A stretch of 64,000 bases of DNA from an uncultured Eubacteriales bacterium. GTDB lineage: Bacteria; Bacillota; Clostridia; Oscillospirales; Oscillospiraceae. The notes below the pieces were generated by a model. The model was given only the letters and a program-made list of their open reading frames with translations, searched no databases and had not been told where the DNA came from. Both the position numbers and the translations under genes were made by a program. Below are positions 53,199-61,684 of this stretch, piece by piece. Positions within the stretch are counted from its first letter, which is position 1; every line of letters starts with the position of its first letter. The stretch spans positions 1 through 64,000 of the forward strand of contig CATXTO010000002.1 of assembly GCA_958402445.1 (NCBI GenBank). The letters are read 5' to 3'.

Positions 53199-54131
53199 TT
53201 ATTTTGGCAGGTGCTCTATTAGAAAATTCTCCAGGACGCTTTGACAGCGGGGCTGATCTGTGAGGTAGCTGCGGCCATGCCCGGCATTGGGGACCAGAAG
53301 CAGCTGCTTTTTCCCAGCGCAGGCCGCGTATGCATCCCGGCTCATTTGGCAGGGAACAAAGCGGTCCGCCTCCCCATGCAAAAACAGCGTGGGCAAAAAA
53401 TTGTTTTTCTGCGCCAACACTGCGCTAGCCGCCTTCGGGTCGAATCTGGCCGCCACCCGGCACCAGAAATCCACCAAATACAAAAGGGGAAATGCAGGTA
53501 GGTGCAGCCGCTCTTTGGTGACGCTTTTCATTATCTCCCAAGGGGAGGAAAAGCCGCAGTCTGCAATCACGCCGGCAACGTTATTGGGCAAGCCTGCGCC
53601 GGAGGCCAGCAGAACGGTGGTAGCACCCATGGAGATACCGCCGAGGTAAACAGGACAAGTGCCAAACTCCCGGTTGTGCAACGACACCCAGTCCGCCGCA
53701 TCCCGGCTCTCCCGAACGCCAAATGTAATGTATTTCCCCTGGCTTTTCCCATGACTCCGCTGGTCCACCAGCAGCAGGTTGAAGCCAAGCTTCTGATAAA
53801 ACGGCAACACTGGACTAAAGTCACCTACAACGCTGCTGCGCCAGCCGTGGAAGAGGATTATGGTCCCTAATGCAGAGGGCGCGGGAAGCCAGCGCCCCCT
53901 GAGCCGCAAACCGTCAAAACTCTGCAAAAAGTGGTCCTGGGGTTTCTGCTCCTCCAGCCACGCCAAGCCCTTTCGGACCAGGGCGACGTGTTCCGGCCCA
54001 ATGTATCGCTCCAGAGAGGCCGGGTCCTCCCAGGGACGCTCCCACCCACGCGCTACGGCTATGCGAAACAACGCATAGCTGCAAGAAAGCAGCAGCACTG
54101 CCAAGCACAGCGCCACATATAAGAAGATCAA
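53199..54131 (-). CDS. Membrane-anchored alpha/beta hydrolase
   Basis: A 310-residue protein. One N-terminal membrane segment (MIFLYVALCLAVLLLSCSYA) is followed by an alpha/beta hydrolase fold: LFHGW oxyanion region, DQRSHGKSQGKYITFG, nucleophile GGISMGATT, acid LHGEADRFVP and His in NAGHGRSYLT. It belongs to the S9-like or BAAT-like hydrolases often annotated YqkD-like. It overlaps the PAP2 gene by four bases. Confidence 0.88.
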   Translation of the reverse strand: MIFLYVALCLAVLLLSCSYALFRIAVARGWERPWEDPASLERYIGPEHVALVRKGLAWLEEQKPQDHFLQSFDGLRLRGRWLPAPSALGTIILFHGWRSSVVGDFSPVLPFYQKLGFNLLLVDQRSHGKSQGKYITFGVRESRDAADWVSLHNREFGTCPVYLGGISMGATTVLLASGAGLPNNVAGVIADCGFSSPWEIMKSVTKERLHLPAFPLLYLVDFWCRVAARFDPKAASAVLAQKNNFLPTLFLHGEADRFVPCQMSRDAYAACAGKKQLLLVPNAGHGRSYLTDQPRCQSVLENFLIEHLPK

Positions 54132-55060
54132 ATCTTACCCTCCTCCTCTCTTCCCAGTCGCTGGAACCAGCGAAAGCTCAAAGGCCAGACAGCGCCGGCA
54201 AATACCACTAAAATTAAATACCGCAGACCATGGGCCAGCGCATGGCCGTTTGTCAGCGCAAGAAGCGGCTGCTTCAGCGCCAGCCGCAGCGCCATCACCA
54301 GTGCCAGCCCGATAAGCAGCTTCAGAAGCTGCGCCCACCACACGGCCTGTACCGGAAAATGGAGCTTCTTTTCATCCACAAAATACACCAGCAGCATTCC
54401 CAGGAAAGCGCCCAGAATGCTGTATGCATTCTTCACGCCCTCCGCTAAATTGCCGGAGTCCATATCGGCGGGAAACCCTGCCCATTCCACATATGCCACA
54501 AAGCCCAAGGCGCAGGCGCCCATGACCCCCAGCAAGGCTGGGAACACGCAGGGATTCTTGCTGTACACCAGGGGACGCAGCAAGAACAGGACAGCCAAGG
54601 CAATGCCCGCGGCGGTCAATACGTCAGCTGGTGTGTGAACCCCCAGATACATCCGGGAGAATGGCACCAGAACAGCCAAAGCAATGTAGAGATTGCGCAG
54701 CCAGCGCCGCCTTGTACACCGGGCCAAAACACCAAAGGTTCCCACTGCATTTTGCGTGTGGCCGCTGGGAAAGCTATAGCCGGTGGCGCCCGCCCTGGCG
54801 GATTCCACAATTGTAAAATTGGGGTCGCGCACCCAAGGCCGCGGAACCCGACACAGCAGCTTGAGAAACTGGTTGAGCACGGTTCCGAAAAATCCCACAG
54901 TCAAAAGATAATAGCCCTCTTTTTTATTGACACACCAAAAGAGTGCCAACGCCGCCACCAGAAAAAGCGCCTCGGAGCCCAACTCCGTCAAGGCCTGCAT
55001 GCCTGTATTCAAGGCCGGAAATCGCAGCCGCTCCAAAAACTGTAAAAGCTCCAATTTCAT
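54128..55060 (-). CDS. PAP2-family membrane phosphatase
   Basis: A 310-residue membrane protein with about eight segments. The phosphatase motifs are KLLCRVPRPW (KxxxxxxRP), SFPSGHTQ and SRMYLGVHTPADV. It probably dephosphorylates undecaprenyl pyrophosphate or another lipid phosphate. ATG 55060 follows AGGTGG by about five bases. It overlaps the downstream hydrolase gene, suggesting a shared envelope role. Confidence 0.9.
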   Translation of the reverse strand: MKLELLQFLERLRFPALNTGMQALTELGSEALFLVAALALFWCVNKKEGYYLLTVGFFGTVLNQFLKLLCRVPRPWVRDPNFTIVESARAGATGYSFPSGHTQNAVGTFGVLARCTRRRWLRNLYIALAVLVPFSRMYLGVHTPADVLTAAGIALAVLFLLRPLVYSKNPCVFPALLGVMGACALGFVAYVEWAGFPADMDSGNLAEGVKNAYSILGAFLGMLLVYFVDEKKLHFPVQAVWWAQLLKLLIGLALVMALRLALKQPLLALTNGHALAHGLRYLILVVFAGAVWPLSFRWFQRLGREEEGKI

Positions 55061-55215
55061 CCCTCCCACCTAATCAAGCCCATTATACGCAAAGTTTACA
55101 GAAAAGTAAAGAATTTCGGGAGGTAGGCTGGGGCAATATCCTTGCCAATTTGGTAAAACGCGGGTATAATAAGTAAAATATCTGCGCAGCCGAACTGCGA
55201 AAGGAGTGCGAAGCC

Positions 55216-56004
55216 ATGTTTTCTCAGGAGACTCGTTGCATATACCGCAAAAATCAATTGATGGAAGTCATTTGCCAGCTGCGTTTTCCCGAAATTCTGT
55301 CCATTGGGGCCCACGTGCCTGTGGATTTCCAGGAGTCCATTCGTTCTGAATATCCACAGTACAGCGCCCGCAAGGAGGCCCCCGCGCCGAAAATTGCTGG
55401 TGCTCCCGGTAATTTTACTCTGCAAAATCAGCCGGAGACCATCAACTATCAGTTCCTTTCCGCCGATGGAATCTGGCGGGTGAATCTGACCAGCAAATTC
55501 ATTTCCCTGGCCTGCTCCCGCTATGACAACTGGGAGGCGTTTGCGAAAAAATTGGACCGGCCCCTGGCTGCTTTCATCAAGCTCTACAAACCCGCCTATT
55601 TCGAGCGGGTGGGATTGCGGTTTATCAACGCCTTTTCCCGAAAAGCTCTGGGTCTGGAAGGGGCGCCCTTCCGCGAGCTGTTTCAGCCTTGTTATCTCGG
55701 AATTCTGGCTGAGGAGGATGTCAACGAAACCGCCACCACCCGATGCTCCACCGATGTGGAGATGGCCCTGCGGGGAGGCTGCCGGGTGAAGCTTCACGCG
55801 GGACCCGGCATGGTGCGCCGTCCCGGCGTAGAAGATCAGGAGGTCCGCTTTATTCTGGATCAAGACCTGTACATGTCCGGCAATATTCCCATCAACCTGT
55901 CGGCCGGCGCTATGCAGACGCTGCATCAGCAAGCGGACAGTCTGTTCCGCGGCGCGATTACGGACCGGCTCAGCGAAGCCATGGAGCCAGCTGCGCTCCT
56001 GTAA
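55216..56004 (+). CDS. TIGR04255 family protein
   Basis: A 262-residue cytosolic protein. YRKNQLMEVICQLRFPEIL at the N-terminus, FLSADGIWRVNLTSKFISLACSRYDNWEAFA in the middle and FERVGLRFINAF are the family pattern. The fold is predicted, but no biochemical function is known. AAAGGAGTGC lies before ATG. The YugP gene starts 12 bp later on the same strand with its own AAGGAGG. Confidence 0.85.
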   Translation: MFSQETRCIYRKNQLMEVICQLRFPEILSIGAHVPVDFQESIRSEYPQYSARKEAPAPKIAGAPGNFTLQNQPETINYQFLSADGIWRVNLTSKFISLACSRYDNWEAFAKKLDRPLAAFIKLYKPAYFERVGLRFINAFSRKALGLEGAPFRELFQPCYLGILAEEDVNETATTRCSTDVEMALRGGCRVKLHAGPGMVRRPGVEDQEVRFILDQDLYMSGNIPINLSAGAMQTLHQQADSLFRGAITDRLSEAMEPAALL

Positions 56005-56016
56005 GGAGGACCACAC

Positions 56017-56727
56017 GTGTTTTATTTTGACTGGACCTATGTTATTCTGGTCATACCAGCGGTGCTTCTGGCCATGTGGGCCAGCGCTAACGTGAACAGC
56101 ACCTTTCGCCGCTACTCCACCCAGTATTCCCGGCGCGGGCTCACCGGCGCGGAGGCTGCCCGGCGTGTGCTGGATGCTAATGGCCTGACGCAGGTACGCA
56201 TTGAGCACATTTCCGGCAACTTGACTGACCATTACGACCCAAAGGCCAACGTCATACGCCTTTCTGACAGCGTCTATCGCAACGCCTCCACCGCCGCCAT
56301 TGGCGTGGCCTGCCATGAGGCTGGGCACGCCGTGCAGCATGCCGTGGGATACGGCCCCATTAAGCTGCGCAACGCGATTGTCCCGGTGACTAATATTGGC
56401 TCCAAGCTTTCCATGCCGCTGATCCTGCTAGGTCTGCTGCTCTCCGCGTTCGACACAAAGCTGTATTACCTCGTGTATGCAGGCATCATCTGCTTTGGAC
56501 TGTGCGCCGTATTTCAGTTGGTGACGCTTCCGACGGAATTCAACGCCAGCCGCCGGGCGTTGGCGGCCATCGAGTCCGGAAACCTTCTGTACGATGAGGA
56601 GCTGCAGGGCGCCAGAAAAACCCTGCGGGCCGCGGCGTTGACCTACGTGGCGGCGCTGGCGGTGTCTTTGATGCAGCTTCTGCGGCTAGTTTTGCTGTTC
56701 GGCGGCAGCCGCAGGCGCAGTGACTAA
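56017..56727 (+). CDS. YugP-like zinc metallopeptidase
   Basis: A 236-residue membrane protein with GTG start (AAGGAGG seven bases upstream). The zinc motif VACHEAGHAVQH (~103-114) lies between an N-terminal membrane segment and C-terminal segments; GLTGAEAARRVLDANG and DHYDPKANVIRLSDSVY are family signatures. The substrate is unknown. It is followed by a strong terminator. Confidence 0.92.
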   Translation: MFYFDWTYVILVIPAVLLAMWASANVNSTFRRYSTQYSRRGLTGAEAARRVLDANGLTQVRIEHISGNLTDHYDPKANVIRLSDSVYRNASTAAIGVACHEAGHAVQHAVGYGPIKLRNAIVPVTNIGSKLSMPLILLGLLLSAFDTKLYYLVYAGIICFGLCAVFQLVTLPTEFNASRRALAAIESGNLLYDEELQGARKTLRAAALTYVAALAVSLMQLLRLVLLFGGSRRRSD

Positions 56728-57046
56728 AAATTGTGATTATAAAAATATCGCGGCAGGCCACTTCAGGCCCGCCGCGGTATTTTTATTGCTTAAAGCAAAA
56801 TTAGTGCGACAATCGTTTCAAGGCGAGACCACCTGACTGAAGCAAAATATAAGCTACGGCCCCACAACAAGGGGATTTTTTAGGTTTGGCCGGAGGTGCA
56901 AAGCGGAAAAATTGCATGTGCATATGAACCGCCGCTTGCCACAATTGAAAACGTCCAAACTGTTATGTTCTCCTTAATATTAATAAAAACCAGAAGTTGC
57001 CAGTGTGTCTTTTCCCAAGAAGGCGTATACTACACGTTCCATCCTA
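56728..57046. other. Convergent intergenic region
   Basis: Apart from the terminator at 56745-56785, this AT-rich stretch has no feature that I can recognise. Confidence 0.5.
56745..56785 (+). terminator. Terminator after the YugP gene
   Basis: A ~15-bp stem with one or two mismatches (ATATCGCGGCAGGCC with GGCCCGCCGCGGTAT), then TTTTTATT. Confidence 0.85.
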
Positions 57047-58021
57047 CTATTTCCGGTGCTCATTCCCATATTTTTTCAACAAATCAATGCGATGGAGTTC
57101 CTCGACTTTTTTAATCCTATCCCAGTATTCACGTTCACGGCGTTCATTGCGCTTTGCAAGCTGTTCTGCAAAAATATTGACGGCGACCCCTGCCGTTACA
57201 ATAAAACCTCCATAAAATGAGGATTTCGAGTAGCCGCCTCCCGTTATCACATCTAGCAGTATCCCAGTGAACACCTGCCCAATGAATGTCAACACCGTTA
57301 AGCGGAACGCAGGAACTTTTAGAACGATCAAGTTGAAGAGAAGCACAACGCCAACGCCCAGCATTCCGCCGCAATAAACCCAGGGGCTGAACGCCCTGTC
57401 CGTGACCTCCGACAAACCGTTTCCTATAAAGGCGACAAAAGCCAGGAGAATCGTGATGGGCAGCCCCACCATATGATTGACGAGAGAGCCACGGAGCGCG
57501 CCAACTTTCTCCGCCAAGCGTGCATTCACCGTCCGGGACAACACCACGGAAACCCCTGCCCCAAGGGAAACGATGACTGCCACGATCTCTGCCATTTCCG
57601 TGCTGTCTGCCATCACAAAGATCCCGACAACAGCAAATGCGAACCCCCAAAGAGAAGTTTTGCGGAATGGCCTCCGTTGCATTCCAAAGAGGCCCAGACT
57701 GTCGATCAGCAGGGCGGTGACAGTCTGACCCAACAAACCCAGAGCCACAATGCTGGTCATCGTGATAGTGCCATAGGCCAGATTATTGAAAACAGTAGTG
57801 AGGACGCCAATGGCCCCACCTAGGTAAATCCAGAGGGGGTGATGCCCAAGAAGCGGTTTTTTGTTCTTTTGCATAGAGCAGAGTACAAGGGCAAACAGGG
57901 TGCCAACGGCGTGGATAATAGCTGCCGCAGGGAATGTGCCATACTCTGCTGTCAGATTGCCGTTAATTGCCACCATGACGGCCAGGATCACGCCGGTCAA
58001 AAGGGCTAGTGGCTGATACAT
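57047..58021 (-). CDS. DMT-family transporter, tandem DUF606 (YdcZ-like)
   Basis: A 324-residue protein with about ten membrane segments, two DUF606 halves and a charged ~35-residue C-terminal tail (NERREREYWDRIKKVEELHR). QPLALLTGVILAVMVAINGNL and HAVGTLFALVL are typical of the first half. It probably exports a small molecule. GGAGG lies eight bases before ATG 58021. It is divergent from a Crp/Fnr regulator with a perfect palindrome between them. Confidence 0.85.
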   Translation of the reverse strand: MYQPLALLTGVILAVMVAINGNLTAEYGTFPAAAIIHAVGTLFALVLCSMQKNKKPLLGHHPLWIYLGGAIGVLTTVFNNLAYGTITMTSIVALGLLGQTVTALLIDSLGLFGMQRRPFRKTSLWGFAFAVVGIFVMADSTEMAEIVAVIVSLGAGVSVVLSRTVNARLAEKVGALRGSLVNHMVGLPITILLAFVAFIGNGLSEVTDRAFSPWVYCGGMLGVGVVLLFNLIVLKVPAFRLTVLTFIGQVFTGILLDVITGGGYSKSSFYGGFIVTAGVAVNIFAEQLAKRNERREREYWDRIKKVEELHRIDLLKKYGNEHRK

Positions 58022-58052
58022 AGTCCCACCTCCTGCCCACATCATAGCAACG

Positions 58053-58070
58053 CTATGCGAAAACGCATAG
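58053..58070. promoter_or_regulatory. Palindromic operator candidate between DMT gene and Crp/Fnr gene
   Basis: CTATGCG-AAAA-CGCATAG is a perfect 7-bp inverted repeat. It ends five bases before the -35 box of the regulator's promoter and covers the expected -35 region of the divergent DMT promoter (TATGAT near 58041). Confidence 0.7.
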
Positions 58071-58075
58071 GACAT

Positions 58076-58104
58076 TTGTCGTATCGTTTCTACGGGGTTA
58101 TGAT
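58076..58104 (+). promoter_or_regulatory. Promoter of the Crp/Fnr gene
   Basis: TTGTCG (58076-58081), 17-bp spacer and TATGAT (58099-58104), 25 bp before ATG. Confidence 0.68.
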
Positions 58105-58129
58105 ATAATTAATTTTGAGGTGGTATAAA

Positions 58130-58798
58130 ATGAAAAAGTTGCCGCTCGAGAACATACACGTTCAAAAGCTAAAAGAGTATGGACTTCAAGGGGTTCCCTT
58201 TTCGGCTTGTCAATGCTTGCGGTTCGCCCCCGGAGAAACGGTTGCCAGGGAAGATGAGACCATTTCCCGACTTGCCGTGGTAGTGCAGGGCCGTGCAAAG
58301 GTCTGCCGCACCGCCGCAAATGGAAAAAACCTCATCTTGTGTTGGTATATCTCCGAGGGAATGATCGGTGAGGTTGAACTGCTGACAGGGAAAAGGAAGG
58401 CCACCACTACCGTAACCGCCATTTCAGATTTCGAGTGTGTGACGGTGGATTTTCAATACTGCGCGGCGGAATTAAAAACGAATCTCATGTTCTTGAATAA
58501 GCTGGGAAGTGTTCTGGCTGAAAAGCTGGTAGGGAGTGCGGATAATCTGGCATCCTCATTTCTCTATTCTGGGGAGCAGCGGCTTTGTTCCTACATTCTC
58601 CGAAATGCAAGCCGGGGCATTTTTAACGACATGCTAACAGATGTTTCCTGTTCCATCTGTGTCAGCTACCGTCACCTAAGCCGTATGCTGAACCGGCTTT
58701 GCGCCGATGGCGTTTTGCAAAAGCGAAAAAGCGGATTTTTTATCCAGTGCCAGAATGAATTAGTACGCCGTTCCTGTGAAACAGGCGATAATGGGTAA
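58130..58798 (+). CDS. Crp/Fnr-family transcription regulator
   Basis: A 222-residue protein. It has an N-terminal cyclic-nucleotide-binding-type jelly roll (~25-130: FAPGETVAREDETISRLAVVVQGRAKV, GEVELLTGKRKATTTVTAISDFE) and a C-terminal HTH (CSICVSYRHLSRMLNRLCADGVLQ). Canonical cAMP-contact residues and Fnr cysteine ligands are not obvious. GAGGTGG is six bases before ATG 58130. It probably controls the divergent DMT exporter and itself through the palindrome. Confidence 0.88.
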   Translation: MKKLPLENIHVQKLKEYGLQGVPFSACQCLRFAPGETVAREDETISRLAVVVQGRAKVCRTAANGKNLILCWYISEGMIGEVELLTGKRKATTTVTAISDFECVTVDFQYCAAELKTNLMFLNKLGSVLAEKLVGSADNLASSFLYSGEQRLCSYILRNASRGIFNDMLTDVSCSICVSYRHLSRMLNRLCADGVLQKRKSGFFIQCQNELVRRSCETGDNG

Positions 58799-58803
58799 AT
58801 GGC

Positions 58804-58896
58804 CATGCGGGCCGTCCCGGCCGGTGGCCTTAACATCCGTGTGCCCGCAGAGCGGGCGCATGGGCGTAAAAAATAGCCGCTTTTGCGGCTATTTTT
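58804..58896 (+). repeat. Dispersed ~95-bp intergenic repeat, copy 2
   Basis: The counterpart of 48975-49070, placed five bases after the Crp/Fnr stop. It ends in a perfect terminator-like hairpin (AAAAATAGCCGC, TTTT loop, complement, 58869-58896), so it could serve as the gene's terminator. Confidence 0.82.
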
Positions 58897-58995
58897 TGTT
58901 TGCAATTTGACAACCAAACAAGAAGGGTAAAAATTACTCTACATTCCTTTTTGTTCTGATTCAGGGAAGGTTATTTTATAAAGACTTCTTTCTAT

Positions 58996-59247
58996 TTATC
59001 CTTTTAAGCCTCGTGCCTGTCTATCCATATCTTCTATCACAATATCGTATATCTCTCCAAGAGAGGAGCAATATTTTAATACTTTCCAAGGCTCATTTGT
59101 ATGAAGATGTATTTTAATCACTCCTTCATCACCAACGGCTAATAAACAATCCCCTTTCAAATTTGTTCTGAAATACTCATTTATCAAATCTTCATCCAGA
59201 TTCTTTCCTTCAATCAGTAATTGTGTATCGTATCTGAATTCTATCAT
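58996..59247 (-). CDS. Small DAK/FakA-related protein
   Basis: An 83-residue protein resembling the middle DegV-contacting domain of FakA/DAK2-type kinases: FRYDTQLLIEGKNLDEDLIN, CLLAVGDEGVIKIHLHTNEPWKVL and SLGEIYDIVIEDMDRQ. Stand-alone versions are annotated kinase to dihydroxyacetone kinase. No kinase or DegV partner is adjacent. It is AT-rich. It is either a free-standing domain or a truncated remnant; it starts 16 bp after the aldo/keto reductase stop. Confidence 0.75.
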   Translation of the reverse strand: MIEFRYDTQLLIEGKNLDEDLINEYFRTNLKGDCLLAVGDEGVIKIHLHTNEPWKVLKYCSSLGEIYDIVIEDMDRQARGLKG

Positions 59248-59263
59248 TTTAAACCTTCTATCA

Positions 59264-60388
59264 TTATTTCAGAAGATCGTGAATTTCCGGCATCCAGCGG
59301 CTGATCTCAATGTGCTGAGGGCAGAGGGCCTCGCAGCTCCGGCAGCCAATGCAGGCGTCTGCCAGCGAGCCGGCTTGGGCGGCATCCTCTATGTAAAGCT
59401 TGTGTCCCTTCCCCAGGCTCATGCTGGACCGGCAGGCATTGTAGGCTGAGAAAATCTGCGGAATTGCTATCCCCTGGGGACAGACCGAGCAGTAATTGCA
59501 GCCGGTACAGGGCACGCCGGCATGCTCCCGCAGAGCGGCGGCGGCCTCTTCCAAAATTGCGTGCTCCTCTTGCGTCAGCATACCGGGCATTGCCTGGCCG
59601 GCGTAGGATACGTTATCCTGGACCTGCGCCATGCTGCTCATGCCGGAGAGCACCACAGAGACCTCTGGCCGGTCCCATAAAAACTCCAACGCCAGCTGAA
59701 CAGGTGTTTTTCCAGTGCGCGTCAAAAGCTTTTCCACAGGCTCTGGGAGGCTGGCCAGATACCCGCCTCGCAGCGGCTCCATGATGACCACACCCAGCCC
59801 CTTGGAAGCGGCGTATTCCAACCCCGCCAGGCCGGCCTGATATACCGTGTCCACATAGTTCAATTGAATTTGACAGAAATCCCACTGCGTCCAGTAGTCC
59901 ACAATGGTGTGAAAGGTCTCCAGATTATCGTGAAAGGAAAAACCGATTTGCCGCACCTTGCCCGCCTGCTTGGCTGCCAGCAGCCGCTCCGGGACCTCCT
60001 TGGCCAAGACGGAGTTTTGCCAGGACTCCTGATTCAGGGCGTGGAGCAGATACAAATCCAGGTGGTCTGTTTGCAGACGGTCCAATTGCTCCTGTAACAG
60101 AGTGTCAAAGTCTCCCGGCTTTTCGATTTTCCAGACAGGGCATTTGGTGGCGAGCAGGACCCTATCCCGATAACCGTCCTGTAAGGCCAGGCCCGTGATG
60201 CGTTCACTGGCCCCGTCGAGATAGTTGTATGCGGTGTCCACATAATTTAGCCCGTGTTCAATGGCATAGCGCAGGTTTTCCACGGAAGCTTTTTCATCAA
60301 TTTCGGCGCCTTGTTTGGGCAGACGCATCATGCCAAAGCCCAAGGGGTAGACGCTAAGTCCTGTTTTTCCAAAATTCCGTCGATTCAT
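59264..60388 (-). CDS. Aldo/keto reductase with C-terminal 4Fe-4S ferredoxin domain
   Basis: A 374-residue protein. The AKR barrel shows GFGMMRLP, YVDTAYNYLDGASE (catalytic Asp/Tyr), VLLATKCPVW (Lys) and LLHALNQ (His). The C-terminus carries CTGCNYCSVCPQG (~290) and CIGCRSCEALCPQH (~345), two clusters of the ferredoxin type. The family is common in anaerobes; substrates are unknown. GGAGGATG lies before ATG 60388. Confidence 0.92.
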   Translation of the reverse strand: MNRRNFGKTGLSVYPLGFGMMRLPKQGAEIDEKASVENLRYAIEHGLNYVDTAYNYLDGASERITGLALQDGYRDRVLLATKCPVWKIEKPGDFDTLLQEQLDRLQTDHLDLYLLHALNQESWQNSVLAKEVPERLLAAKQAGKVRQIGFSFHDNLETFHTIVDYWTQWDFCQIQLNYVDTVYQAGLAGLEYAASKGLGVVIMEPLRGGYLASLPEPVEKLLTRTGKTPVQLALEFLWDRPEVSVVLSGMSSMAQVQDNVSYAGQAMPGMLTQEEHAILEEAAAALREHAGVPCTGCNYCSVCPQGIAIPQIFSAYNACRSSMSLGKGHKLYIEDAAQAGSLADACIGCRSCEALCPQHIEISRWMPEIHDLLK

Positions 60389-60679
60389 ATTCCATCCTCC
60401 TTATTTTGTCTTGCGTTCAGGATATTTTGTTTCTAAGCTCTGGCATCAAGTCAGGTTATTCCCTGGCTTGCTGTTTGGTATAATGATATTTCGCAGCCTT
60501 GCAAAAACAAGTTTGATGCGATTTCAATACATTTCTTCTGCAGCGCATGAGGTCCCCAGCCAGTGCTATGCGATAAGCCGGCCACACTCTCATTTGGACT
60601 GCTTTTTCTATTCGTACATCCAACAATAAATGCGAAAAAGAAATTCTAAAGGCCATTGATTGGTTCGCCATTTGATTTA
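60389..60679. other. Intergenic region left of the CRISPR remnant
   Basis: No feature is recognised between the reductase start and the first degenerate CRISPR repeat. A ribosome site but no clear sigma-A promoter was found for the reductase. Confidence 0.45.
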
Positions 60680-60836
60680 ACGCGCCACTTACGTGGCGCG
60701 ACCACCGCAGAGGATGCAACCGAGTGCATCAAGTACAATTTCAATCCACGCGCCACTTACGTGGCGCGACCCAACGGAGACCACAGCATAACGATTTCCC
60801 GGGGATTCAATCCACGCGCCACTTACATGGCGCGAT
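60680..60836 (-). CRISPR. Degenerate three-repeat CRISPR remnant
   Basis: Repeats lie at 60680-60702 (only the 23-base core), 60738-60770 (intact, identical to the main array) and 60804-60836 (four substitutions, including ACATGG for ACGTGG and a changed last base). Spacers are 35 and 33 bp. The left repeat lacks the ATTTCAATCC end exactly as the terminal repeat of the main array does. No leader is seen on the right, so it is probably inactive. Confidence 0.9.
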
Positions 60837-60931
60837 GGTTGATGGTATCGTTTGACGGGTAAAAGCTAATAATTCAAGCAACCTTTAGAAAAGGATGCCG
60901 GCATGATGCTAAATTTTAAGTGCAAGATCGA

Positions 60932-61654
60932 TTATTCCTGTACATTTAGGGTTTTGGAGTCACCGGCCTGGGGCAGCATTTCCACCGCTTGGACAAATAG
61001 CCGACGGTTTTGCACGGTAAAACGGATGTCGCAGCCGGCGAAGGCCAGACCATAGACCCGCCCCGGGTCATCTTGATAGGCGGGCCTGGGGTCCTGCCTC
61101 AGCACGCCCAAAAGCGCGTCCCGATGGGATACCGGCACCTTCTGAAAAAGCTTCGCTGGAAATTCCACCTCCAACAAAGATCTATCCACTGCGCTGGTGA
61201 AGCCGCCGGTAGCCTCCGGGTGGGCGTCTGCGTATGGCACATAGGGCTTGATGTCCAGAATGGGCGAGCCATCCATCAAATCAGCACCAGAGACGGTCAA
61301 GACGGGCCCCAAATCCGGATCCTGCGCAATGCATTCCAGCCGGACGCAGGACAGGCCCAGAGCGTTGGGGCGGAAGGGCGAACGAGTGGCGAAGACGCCC
61401 ATGCGACAATTGCCGCCCAGACGCGGGGGCCGCACGGTGGGCGACCAGGTACCCGGCGGGACCTGGGAAAAATGCCAGATGAGCCAAATGTGAGAAAAAC
61501 CCTCCAGTCCCCGCACTGCCTCCGGATTCCGGAAAGGTGGCTCAAAAACCACTGCGGCCCTCAAAGCCGGGACCAATCCGCTTTGCCTGGGAATGCCGAA
61601 CTTGGTGGGAAATTCACTGCGGATGCGGGCAAGAATGCATAGCTCCGGCTGCAT
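60932..61654 (-). CDS. trmO: tRNA (m6t6A37)-methyltransferase TrmO/TsaA
   Basis: A 240-residue SAM-dependent enzyme that methylates t6A37 in tRNA-Thr. Family blocks are RIRSEFPTKFGIPRQSG, GLEGFSHIWLIWHF, GVFATRSPFRPNALGLSCVRL and LDIKPYVPYADA. The gene stands between the two CRISPR arrays but has no CRISPR role. It begins 30 bp after the membrane-protein stop, so the two may be an operon. Confidence 0.93.
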   Translation of the reverse strand: MQPELCILARIRSEFPTKFGIPRQSGLVPALRAAVVFEPPFRNPEAVRGLEGFSHIWLIWHFSQVPPGTWSPTVRPPRLGGNCRMGVFATRSPFRPNALGLSCVRLECIAQDPDLGPVLTVSGADLMDGSPILDIKPYVPYADAHPEATGGFTSAVDRSLLEVEFPAKLFQKVPVSHRDALLGVLRQDPRPAYQDDPGRVYGLAFAGCDIRFTVQNRRLFVQAVEMLPQAGDSKTLNVQE

Positions 61655-61684
61655 ATGGTGGTCTCCTTTCCGGCAAAATTCAAT

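Noticed and set aside
55096..56340. 414-codon minus-strand frame
   Set aside because: It is a shadow of the TIGR04255 and YugP genes; low-complexity Gly/His-rich translation and no start signal.
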